Shown here: positions 36,107 through 43,333 of the stretch, piece by piece | Layout: each line of letters starts with the position of its first letter | Numbering within the stretch: position 1 is the stretch's first letter | Assembly: GCF_020966635.1 (NCBI RefSeq) | Contig: NZ_JAJKFQ010000011.1 | Coordinates: 1,528,021 to 1,592,020, forward strand | Direction of reading: 5' to 3' | DNA length: 64,000 nt | From: Stieleria sp. JC731 | GTDB taxonomy: Bacteria; Planctomycetota; Planctomycetia; Pirellulales; Pirellulaceae | The notes under the pieces: generated by a model | The model's input: the letters and a program-made list of their open reading frames with translations, nothing else | The model's database searches: none | What the model was told of the DNA's origin: nothing | Translations under genes and position numbers: made by a program

Positions 36107-37354
36107 ATGTTGGTGTGGCTTCCTAGATCTTTGAAGCCCATGCTGCCGCCAATCGCAGCAATCTGCCTGTCTGGACTCGGACACCCTATTATTGCCGCTG
36201 CTGTGTCGATTTCGACGACCGAAACGTCTGTTCTTCAGCCCTGGATCGAAGAATCAGCATTTGTAGGAAGCGGTGCCGAAGCAAGGCTGGTCCCTTTAAA
36301 TCAGCTGCACGAAGATCAGTTCGATTGCTGGCGAAAACTGCGGGCGACCAGTAGCCACTATAGGCCGCCATTTTTTGCGCCGGAGTTTGCACAAGCGGTT
36401 CAGCGAGTGCGCCGCGACGTGGATGTGATCGTGGTCTTTGAGCAAAGTGAGCCGATCGCCTTCCTACCGATTCATCGGCAGGACGCTCATGCCTATCCGG
36501 TGGGGCGTTTCTTTAATGACGCTCACAATATCATTCAGGGGCCTGCAACGGCGATACCGTGGCATTGGTTGTTGAACCAAGTTGGCTTACGATCCTATCG
36601 CTTTCATGCACTGGTCGGCCAGCAGCTTGATAGTCTGCCTCGCTACAGTTGCCATTGCAGTGTGCGATCGTTTTCCTGCCAGATCGGTGATGACCCGATG
36701 TCGTACCTACGGCAGCTCGGTAAAGAACACAAAACGGTGGGCCGCCAAGGCCAGAAAACGCGGAAGCTAAATCGTGAAGTCGGCGAGGTCGAGTTTGAAT
36801 TCGATTGCCGTGATCTCGATTTACTAAGGCAGGCAATTCAGTGGAAGCGAAACCAATACAACCGCACACACATCCTGGATTTGTTTGCCACTGGATGGAC
36901 ACGAAAGTTGGTTGAAGAGCTATTTCATATTCCGAGAAATGCGAATGGATTGCGTGGTGTGCTGTCGACCCTGAAGGCGGGCGGGAAGATGGTGGCGGCT
37001 CACTTTGGCATTCGGGAAGGTGATTTGCTCCACTACTGGTTTCCCGTGTACGATCCGGCGTTCGCAAAATACTCGCCAGGGACGGGGCTTTTCGTTTCCA
37101 TCCTGCAATCGGCTCAACAATTGGGGCTCCGTTGCATCGATATGGGGTATGGAGAGCAGCCATACAAGCGTAAGCAAACCGATGCGACGGGAGTTGTCGG
37201 TCAGGGCTGTATTTCGCCAGCGATGCCGTACAGGCTGATGTGTCGCACACAGAACCAATTGACTTCGATGGTGAAATCTCTGCCAATGAAGTCTCAACTG
37301 AAAAAGGCCTGGCGTACGGTGTATCCCAATGCAGGGCAGTCGAAGTTAGACTGA
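36107..37354 (+). CDS. CelD/BcsL-type GNAT acetyltransferase
   Basis: About 415 residues from ATG 36107; the frame is open 22 codons further upstream from a GTG, and the start is uncertain. The duplicated GNAT fold of the CelD/BcsL group is visible: FDCWRKLRATSSHYRPPFFAPEFAQAVQR with RRDVDVIVVFEQSEPIAFLPIH in the first half, and RKLNREVGEVEFEFD, AIQWKRNQYNRT, LSTLKAGGKMVAAHFGIREGDLLHYWFPVYDPAFAKYSPGTGLF with IDMGYGEQPYKRK in the second. These enzymes acylate sugars in exopolysaccharide or cellulose synthesis. Neighbours give no pathway. Confidence 0.85.
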   Translation: MLVWLPRSLKPMLPPIAAICLSGLGHPIIAAAVSISTTETSVLQPWIEESAFVGSGAEARLVPLNQLHEDQFDCWRKLRATSSHYRPPFFAPEFAQAVQRVRRDVDVIVVFEQSEPIAFLPIHRQDAHAYPVGRFFNDAHNIIQGPATAIPWHWLLNQVGLRSYRFHALVGQQLDSLPRYSCHCSVRSFSCQIGDDPMSYLRQLGKEHKTVGRQGQKTRKLNREVGEVEFEFDCRDLDLLRQAIQWKRNQYNRTHILDLFATGWTRKLVEELFHIPRNANGLRGVLSTLKAGGKMVAAHFGIREGDLLHYWFPVYDPAFAKYSPGTGLFVSILQSAQQLGLRCIDMGYGEQPYKRKQTDATGVVGQGCISPAMPYRLMCRTQNQLTSMVKSLPMKSQLKKAWRTVYPNAGQSKLD

Positions 37355-37499
37355 CGTGCTGTAGTCCTTCGCGAAAACCCTTTTGCGAAAATCGATTGCG
37401 ACCGTTTGCCAAATCGGACCCCTTGCCCAATTGCTGCGATCGATCGCTCAAGTTTTAGGGCTCCTCGCCCGTTTGCATCATCACCCAAGAAAGCCTTTC

Positions 37500-38618
37500 G
37501 TGACAAAGGACGTTCTGTTGGAAAAGCCAAGTAAATTGACCCGCCGAATGGTTCTCGCTTCGATCGCCGGAACTGCGATGGTTTCGTGTGGTTGCCCGAT
37601 GTCGATGCCGGAAACGCTTCCCGGGCAGAATTCTGGTGCCGACGGGGTTCCTGACGATTCATCGATTTTGGACTTGGTTGCGACGACGTTGGCCTATGAA
37701 AAGCAGTCACGTGGACTGTCGACGATGGTTAACGGTGCCTGGCAGATTTTTCACGGGATATTGGCTTTCGGTAGCGAGTTTAAAATCGATACACCCGATG
37801 GGCTGCGAGGGGCGATCGACTATTTTGCCGCAGGTGGCGTTTGTGAAGGATTCCGCCCTCGATTGGGTAATCGCTTCGATGATGGAAATGTTGGCTTTCT
37901 AGTCGACATGCAGGCAAGCACCAAAGTTGGTCAAGGGCACCGGGATCAATGGCTTGCCGTCGTCGCGCAAGCTGGCCAACAGAAAACAGATCAATGGAAG
38001 ATCGAGGAGACTCCCGTCAGTATTGACGATTGGTTGCGGCAAGCCGAATTTGATGTTCCGCTCAATTACGAAGCCGAGTTCAGTTGGACTTTGATTCCGC
38101 TCTCGTTTTATCGTCCGACCGACCATCGTTGGACCGCACGCGACGGTGACGTCTACAGCACGGAGCTGCTAGTAGAAAATGAGGTTCGCAGTGATCTTGC
38201 GGCAAGTGTTTGCGGTGGGACCCATCGTTTAATTGGGATTGCCTACGCGGTCCGTAATCGAATCGCCGAAGGCGGCGCCATCAGCGGCGTCTGGCAGATG
38301 GCCAGCGATCACCTCCGTTCGGCGATCGAAATGGCACGCGAAAACCAAAACCCGGATGGCACTTATAGCACGGCATATCTACATCGCCCGGGATGGTGCA
38401 GCGACCTGGGAGAATCACTCGGAACGACTGGACATGTTTTGGAAGTTATCGCGGTAGCTGGCGATGACGATGTCCTGAAAGCGGATTGGGTCAAACGCAG
38501 CGTTGCAAAGCTTTGCGATATGCTGAAGCTTTGCCGCGGAGTCGACTTGGAATGCGGGGTTCTGTACCACGCATTGCACGGACTTGCCGAATACCACAGG
38601 CGACTTGCGAAGGCCTAG
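37500..38618 (+). CDS. Tat-type lipoprotein with cyclase-like fold
   Basis: About 372 residues from GTG 37500, chosen because it places RR and a lipobox (GTAMVSCG; lipidated Cys) in the N-terminus; in-frame TTG 37518 or ATG 37548 are alternatives. The rest is helical, with GAWQIFHGILAFG, FSWTLIPLSFY, CGGTHRLIGIAYAV, NPDGTYSTAYLHRPGW and GTTGHVLEVIA, reminiscent of an alpha-alpha toroid such as the cyclase-fold family. The protein is probably surface- or periplasm-anchored. The stop codon TAG (38616-38618) coincides with the end of the mobile palindromic element that follows, so its original C-terminus may have been altered. Function is unknown. Confidence 0.75.
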   Translation: MTKDVLLEKPSKLTRRMVLASIAGTAMVSCGCPMSMPETLPGQNSGADGVPDDSSILDLVATTLAYEKQSRGLSTMVNGAWQIFHGILAFGSEFKIDTPDGLRGAIDYFAAGGVCEGFRPRLGNRFDDGNVGFLVDMQASTKVGQGHRDQWLAVVAQAGQQKTDQWKIEETPVSIDDWLRQAEFDVPLNYEAEFSWTLIPLSFYRPTDHRWTARDGDVYSTELLVENEVRSDLAASVCGGTHRLIGIAYAVRNRIAEGGAISGVWQMASDHLRSAIEMARENQNPDGTYSTAYLHRPGWCSDLGESLGTTGHVLEVIAVAGDDDVLKADWVKRSVAKLCDMLKLCRGVDLECGVLYHALHGLAEYHRRLAKA

Positions 38619-39082
38619 TGTTTCGTTCGATATCAAAATACGGGTTCGGTTCATCAGCCGACGGGCGTTAGCCCTCGGTTATTGCACTGAACCCGTGGCT
38701 AACGCCAGACGGCTAATCCCAAATATGGGGCGGTTCATCAGCCGACGGGCGTTAGCCCCTGGTTATTGCACTGAAACCGTGGCTAACGCCATGCGGCTAA
38801 TCCTAAATACGGGTTCGGGTCATCAGCCGACGGGCGTTAGCCCCGGTTATTGCACTGAAACCGTGGCTAACGCCATGCGGCTAATCCTAAATATGGGGTC
38901 GGGTCATCAGCCGACGGGCGTTAGCCCCGGTTATTGCACTGAAACCGTGGCTAGCGCCATACGGCTAATCCTAAATATGGGTTCGGGTCATCAGCCGACG
39001 GGCGTTAGCCCCGGTTATTGCGCTGAAACCGTGGCTAACGCCATGCGGCTAATCCTAAAATCGAGTTGGAACGAAGCACTAG
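38616..39082. mobile_element. TIR-bounded palindromic element with five internal ~84 bp units
   Basis: 467 bp with imperfect terminal inverted repeats: TAGTGTTTCGTTC at the left end and GAACGAAGCACTA at the right, the same ends as the element at 33622. Inside are five units starting near 38652, 38736, 38821, 38905 and 38989 (period 84-85). Each unit folds as an imperfect hairpin (left arm CAGCCGACGGGCGTTAGCCC, right arm GTGGCTAACGCCATGCGGCT). The long ORF across it is repeat translation. Between 39083 and the aldo/keto reductase stop at 39200 nothing else is seen. Confidence 0.85.
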
Positions 39083-39199
39083 CATCCTGTTCATTAACGA
39101 TTGCCGCCCTTCACTCCGTGCAATCAGCGTTCTTTCCCGCTGGTTATGTGAAGTAAAAGGCGGTCAATTAATCCGGCACGGCAATGGAAACGAATCGAT

Positions 39200-40180
39200 C
39201 TATTCGTAGATCGGATAGAACGTGTTGAATGCCTTCTCGCCGAAGTCACCCGGATCGTTGAATCGTCGGTGTTGATCCATCGCCGAGAGAGTGCTCATCT
39301 GCTGATCGCTCAATTCGAAATCGAACAGTGACAAGTTTTCTTTCAAGCGTTCCTTTCTCGAAGTCTTAGGCACGATCGAAGTGCCTCGTTGGATTGCCCA
39401 CCGCATCACAACTTGTGCTGGGGTGCGACCGACTTCTTCGGCGACCGTTTTCGTTTCCTCGCGATCGATCACGCCTTCGCCTTTTTCGGCCATCCCGATC
39501 GAAAAATATGATTGGGCGCCTAACGGCGAGAATCCGGTGACGTGGATGTTCTGCTCATCGCAGTATCGGAGCAATTTTTCCTGCGTCAGGTAGGGATGCA
39601 ATTCAATTTGCAAAACCGATGGTGTGACCGACGATGAAGCAATGAGATCGCGGATCAGTGAGACACCGAAGTTGCAAACACCGATGTTGCGAACCAAACC
39701 GGCTTGTTTGAGTTCGATCATCGCTTGCCAGGTTTCTAAGATCGGAACCAAGTCTTCTTTCATCGCCGGATTGTCAGCATCCGGGTCGAAGAACCAACCC
39801 GGCGGGTACCGTTTTTCGGGAGCGACGTAGGCCAGGGGAATCGGAAAGTGAATGTGGTACAGATCCAGGTAATCGAGCCCTAGATCGGCGAGCGACTTTT
39901 CCAGGGCTGGTCGAACATGTTCCTTGCGATGAAAAGTGTTCCAAAGCTTGCTGGTGACCCAGAGGTCTTCACGCTTCACCAAGCCTTCGTCGATTGCCTG
40001 TTTGATCCCTTGGCCCGCTTCGATTTCGTTTCCGTAGTCACAAGCCGCATCGATGTGGCGGTAGCCGACTTCAATTGCATCGCGAACTGATTGCGCGGTT
40101 TCGGACGGATCGATTTTCCAGATTCCCAAGCCGACCGACGGAATCTTGTCTCCGCCACTAATTTCGAATACTTCACTCAT
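39200..40180 (-). CDS. Aldo/keto reductase
   Basis: 326 residues of the (beta/alpha)8 AKR fold. The catalytic tetrad is visible: Asp44 and Tyr49 (RHIDAACDYGNE), Lys78 (TSKLWN) and His111 (DLYHIHFP). The NADP(H) clamp is IVPKTSRKERLKENL near the C-terminus. The length and the loop YVAPEKRYPPGWFFDPD recall xylose/aldose reductase-type enzymes, so NADPH-dependent reduction of a sugar aldehyde is likely. A GAGGG Shine-Dalgarno lies 9 nt before the ATG. It is divergent from the patatin gene and monocistronic. Confidence 0.93.
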   Translation of the reverse strand: MSEVFEISGGDKIPSVGLGIWKIDPSETAQSVRDAIEVGYRHIDAACDYGNEIEAGQGIKQAIDEGLVKREDLWVTSKLWNTFHRKEHVRPALEKSLADLGLDYLDLYHIHFPIPLAYVAPEKRYPPGWFFDPDADNPAMKEDLVPILETWQAMIELKQAGLVRNIGVCNFGVSLIRDLIASSSVTPSVLQIELHPYLTQEKLLRYCDEQNIHVTGFSPLGAQSYFSIGMAEKGEGVIDREETKTVAEEVGRTPAQVVMRWAIQRGTSIVPKTSRKERLKENLSLFDFELSDQQMSTLSAMDQHRRFNDPGDFGEKAFNTFYPIYE

Positions 40181-40253
40181 CCAATCTTTCCCTCGAGCAA
40201 TTGTTGGTTTTCGAACTTATCTTCCCAGACGAAGCAGTCGCTGAAAAGCCACC

Positions 40254-40544
40254 ATGCCAACCGAGGTTTGTGATCGGGATGCCCCTCGTCTTTTGCAACA
40301 ACCCGATTCGGTCCATCGAATCTGTTTCTGGGGTTACCACGCATCTATTGCAGGAAAATCACCAGAGTGCCTGAGTGATTGGATGTCGCGAAATTGGCAG
40401 TGGCGCGGTCGGCCGAAATTCGTTACTCTTAGGCTAGGGTGGTTGGCTTCGCAGCGTTTAAAAGCGATTCAATCACCACCGCATCGGGGCGACCTTCAGA
40501 TGTCGACGAGTTATTCGTACGAAGATCGGAGGAATCATTTCTGA
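40254..40544 (+). CDS. Possible small protein upstream of the patatin gene
   Basis: A 96-codon ORF occupying most of the 423 bp between divergent genes. It is Trp- and Arg-rich (WMSRNWQWRGRPKF), with no recognisable domain or signal peptide and no clear Shine-Dalgarno. The only support is its length in an otherwise empty gap and its TGA stop (40542-40544) overlapping the ATG of a micro-ORF by one base, a coupling-like arrangement. It may equally be chance. Confidence 0.28.
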   Translation: MPTEVCDRDAPRLLQQPDSVHRICFWGYHASIAGKSPECLSDWMSRNWQWRGRPKFVTLRLGWLASQRLKAIQSPPHRGDLQMSTSYSYEDRRNHF

Positions 40545-40594
40545 TGCTACTGCTAGGACTTTTCGTAGTTAGCTTCTATAGCGTTAAAGCTTGA
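40544..40594 (+). CDS. Sixteen-residue hydrophobic micro-ORF with strong ribosome-binding site
   Basis: The peptide MLLLGLFVVSFYSVKA has a GGAGGA Shine-Dalgarno at 40528-40533 with 10 nt spacing, which is unusual for this genome. It ends 9 nt before the patatin-gene ATG, so its translation could feed ribosomes to, or attenuate, that gene. A small membrane protein or a leader peptide are the two readings. Confidence 0.35.
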   Translation: MLLLGLFVVSFYSVKA

Positions 40595-40603
40595 GCGTTT
40601 CAG

Positions 40604-42361
40604 ATGGGTCGAGACGAATCGATTGCACGTTCATTGTTGATGGGACTCAGCAACGATGGCTTGGAAAACGTGCTTTCGGCATTTCAGCCGCGATCCTTCG
40701 AGGCCGGATCGATGATCGTTCAAGCGGGTGATCCCGGCGACGAGCTTTTCTTGATTACCGCAGGACGCGTGCGGGTGTGGTCTGGGGATGGCCCGGCAGT
40801 TGCCGAGCGTACGCTAAGCATGATGGGGCCTGGCGAGCACTTTGGTGAGGCGTCGGTGATCTCCGGCAGCCCTCGCAGTGCAACCGTCAGCGCGATTACC
40901 TACGTCGAAGCCATGGTGCTTTCTGGCGACGACTATCGTCGGTTGGTAAAGTCCTATCCTGAGTTGCTTGAAAACGTCACGCGGTCGCTGACCAGTCGAC
41001 TGTCGCAAATGAATGTGGCCAGACAAAGTGGCAAGCAGCCAAAGCGGGGCTTGCACTCACTGGCGGTCATCGTCCAAGACGATGCTGGATGGCGATTGGC
41101 TGAATCGCTGATCGCAACACTTCGCTCGACAAAACAAATCGTTCAGCCGATTCTTCTTTGTGATCAGCCTGAGCAATGTCCTCAGGATTTTGATCGGGAT
41201 GCGTTGCGAGTCCAGCCATCAGAACTGGGGATCACAATTGCTGAGCGAATTGATCAGTCATTGTCGGTAACAATCGCATCTGGAGTTAACGCGGCATCAG
41301 CGGCGGTTCAAGAATGTAACCGAATCGTGTTTGCGGTTTCTGCATCCAAAGGTTTGGCTGAATCGAATCAGTCACTATTCGATAAGATTCCCCCGCATCG
41401 CCGACCGGTCGTTGCGTTGATGTTCGATGGCGACGGCAAAACGCGGCCGAACATGAATCTGCAGGAATCGAGCGTTCGCTGTCGTCATCAAGGCAACGGA
41501 TTGAACGCAAAGTTTGCGACCGACGGTGTGATGCGGCTGTATCGACATTTGGCTGGTCGCCGTATCGGTTTGGCACTCGGGGGTGGTGGGGCGAGAGGGA
41601 TCGCGCACATCGGCGTGTTGGAAGTGTTTCAGAGAGCCGGTGTTGTCTTCGATTCAATTGCGGGAACCAGCGCCGGGGCGATCGTTACCGCAGCAGTTGG
41701 ACTGGGGTTCAAGCCAGCAGAAGTCGGCGACTTCTTTCGGCAAGAAATGGTTCCGCCCTCGTTTATGGCCAAACGGTCATCGACCCGTCGGATCTTTTTG
41801 TTGCACAGCTTTCGTGGTGGCAGGTTTGAAACCAAACTTCGTCGCTACATGGGTGAATTGACGTTTCAGCAAGCCGATTTGCCATTGTCGATCACGACTT
41901 TGGATCTGATCAGTGGCGAACAACAGATCCGCCGTGATGGGGATTTGGTTCAGGCGGTATTGCAAAGTATCAACCACCCGGTCTTCGGTCGGCCAATCAT
42001 CCAGGACGGTCAAATGCTGGTTGACGGAGGCGTATTGATGAACGTGCCGGCTTCGGTCCTCCGTAGCGAAGGCTGTGATCAAGTCATTTCCATCGATGTG
42101 GGGTCGACGATTACCACGGATTATGGAAAAGACCGCAAAGGCAATCTGAAGAAGCCTAGCTACTTTTCGACACTTTTACGGGCGATGGACATCAGTCGGC
42201 GGCATTGCAGCGCCCTGCATCGCGAAGAAAGCGACCTGATCATTATCCCACAGACGAGCGATTTTCGGATCGAAGATTTCCATGCGGTGGATGCGTTGAT
42301 CGATGCCGGTCGTGAAGCAGGGGAAAAAGCGATCGACAATGTCAAACGGCTGGTTGGATAA
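40604..42361 (+). CDS. Patatin-like phospholipase with cyclic-nucleotide-binding domain
   Basis: 585 residues. Residues 25-115 form a CNB (cAMP-binding) barrel with the phosphate-cassette-like segment FGEASVISGSPRSATV (80-95). A middle region (about 150-320) resembles the linker domain of NTE-type proteins. The patatin domain has the oxyanion GGGGARG (326-332), Ser356 in GTSAG and Asp474 in the DGG motif, the catalytic dyad of serine lipases. The layout resembles neuropathy-target esterase/RssA relatives: a soluble or membrane-surface phospholipase perhaps gated by nucleotide binding. The micro-ORF at 40544 is immediately upstream. Confidence 0.92.
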   Translation: MGRDESIARSLLMGLSNDGLENVLSAFQPRSFEAGSMIVQAGDPGDELFLITAGRVRVWSGDGPAVAERTLSMMGPGEHFGEASVISGSPRSATVSAITYVEAMVLSGDDYRRLVKSYPELLENVTRSLTSRLSQMNVARQSGKQPKRGLHSLAVIVQDDAGWRLAESLIATLRSTKQIVQPILLCDQPEQCPQDFDRDALRVQPSELGITIAERIDQSLSVTIASGVNAASAAVQECNRIVFAVSASKGLAESNQSLFDKIPPHRRPVVALMFDGDGKTRPNMNLQESSVRCRHQGNGLNAKFATDGVMRLYRHLAGRRIGLALGGGGARGIAHIGVLEVFQRAGVVFDSIAGTSAGAIVTAAVGLGFKPAEVGDFFRQEMVPPSFMAKRSSTRRIFLLHSFRGGRFETKLRRYMGELTFQQADLPLSITTLDLISGEQQIRRDGDLVQAVLQSINHPVFGRPIIQDGQMLVDGGVLMNVPASVLRSEGCDQVISIDVGSTITTDYGKDRKGNLKKPSYFSTLLRAMDISRRHCSALHREESDLIIIPQTSDFRIEDFHAVDALIDAGREAGEKAIDNVKRLVG

Positions 42362-42371
42362 GCGTTCAGAA

Positions 42372-42405
42372 ATCACTGGTCAGCGGGCTGTCTGACCGCA
42401 GTGAT
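42372..42405 (+). terminator. Strong hairpin after the patatin gene
   Basis: ATCACTG and GTCAG pair with CTGAC and CAGTGAT around an 8-base loop, with a two-base bulge, starting 11 bp after the stop. There is no T-run, so it is either a Rho-assisted 3' end or an RNA-stabilising stem rather than a classic intrinsic terminator. Confidence 0.45.
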
Positions 42406-42605
42406 GTCTGAGGCGAGCTTCCTTTGGTGGCTCTTTTGAGTTCAAACACAGTGTTTTACAATATCTTTTGCGACATCGGCGATCGCTTGTGCTGCGACGC
42501 TGCGAAACGATAAACGCTGTGGTTGGCGAAAAATTTGTCACGATGCCTGTGACCTTCATTGATTCGCCCTCACTTTCGGTGCCCAAACTTCGCGTCTGAA
42601 TACGT

Positions 42606-43259
42606 ATGACTTCATCAAATGACCCTTCCGCTGACGAAATCTTGGTCTCCCAGATTCGGGACGGCGATTCGTCTGCGTGGCAATCATTGATCGAACGCTA
42701 TGAGGGGCGGTTACTCGCCTACACTCGCAGCCGCATCCGTGATTCGGCGGCTGCTGAGGATATCGTGCAGGAGGCATTTGTTGGATTTCTGGTCAGCCTC
42801 CCGAACTACGATGGCAGTCGGCCTCTGGAAAGCTACCTGTTTTCGATTTGCGCTTACAAGTTGACAGACCATCTAAGACGTGAAGGCAGACGCCCGACGA
42901 TCCAGTTGCAAGGTCGGAAAAGCAGCTCCAGTGAAATCGATCTTCCATCTGGAGGACGTGTCGCCAGTAGCATCGCCAGAAGTGTCGAGCGAAAGAAGTT
43001 AGAGGCGACAGCAATCGGTGACGCCATCGAAGAACAGATTCAGCGCTGGAAAGAGTCCGGCAACTGGATCAAGCTTCAGGCGATGGAACTGATCATCGTT
43101 CTCGGTTGGGGAAATAAGCAGGTCGCCGAAAAGCTTGGTCTAACCGAGCAACAAGTGGCGAACTACAAAAGCGACTTTCTTATCCGGATGAAGTCGATCG
43201 TGAAACGCGCCGGGCTTGACGAAGGAGTCTTCCCCGAACTTGCCGATGACGCAGTTTAA
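42606..43259 (+). CDS. ECF-like sigma-70 family RNA polymerase sigma factor
   Basis: 217 residues with two sigma domains. Region 2 shows AWQSLIERYEGRLLAYTRSRI and AAAEDIVQEAFVGFLVSLPNY, then SYLFSICAYKLTDHLRRE (2.3-2.4). Region 4 shows NKQVAEKLGLTEQQVANYKSDFLIRMKSI. The linker is about 70 residues, Ser/Arg-rich and longer than in typical ECF factors, so a specialised planctomycete subgroup is possible. No anti-sigma gene is adjacent; the next gene is convergent. Its regulon cannot be inferred here. Confidence 0.88.
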   Translation: MTSSNDPSADEILVSQIRDGDSSAWQSLIERYEGRLLAYTRSRIRDSAAAEDIVQEAFVGFLVSLPNYDGSRPLESYLFSICAYKLTDHLRREGRRPTIQLQGRKSSSSEIDLPSGGRVASSIARSVERKKLEATAIGDAIEEQIQRWKESGNWIKLQAMELIIVLGWGNKQVAEKLGLTEQQVANYKSDFLIRMKSIVKRAGLDEGVFPELADDAV

Positions 43260-43282
43260 CTGCGCATCACTTTCAAAAATAA

Positions 43283-43304
43283 TGGTCTTCAGTGACCAGA
43301 TTTT
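43283..43304. terminator. Weak bidirectional terminator between convergent genes
   Basis: TGGTC and GACCA pair around a 6-base loop, followed by GATTTTCG on the plus side and preceded by CAAAAATAA, which reads as a T-run on the minus strand. It lies between the stops of the sigma-factor gene and the TPR glycosyltransferase gene, where a shared stop would be expected. Confidence 0.45.
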
Positions 43305-43333
43305 CGTTTCAGCTGCCCATCGTTTGGATTCCA

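Noticed and set aside
36531..37451. 306-codon ORF antisense to the CelD-type acetyltransferase
   Set aside because: The sense gene has recognisable motifs; the antisense product is Pro/Ser/His-rich without any family features.
38584..39156. 190-codon ORF across the 84 bp array
   Set aside because: The peptide repeats every 28 residues exactly with the DNA unit and begins inside the lipoprotein gene in another frame.
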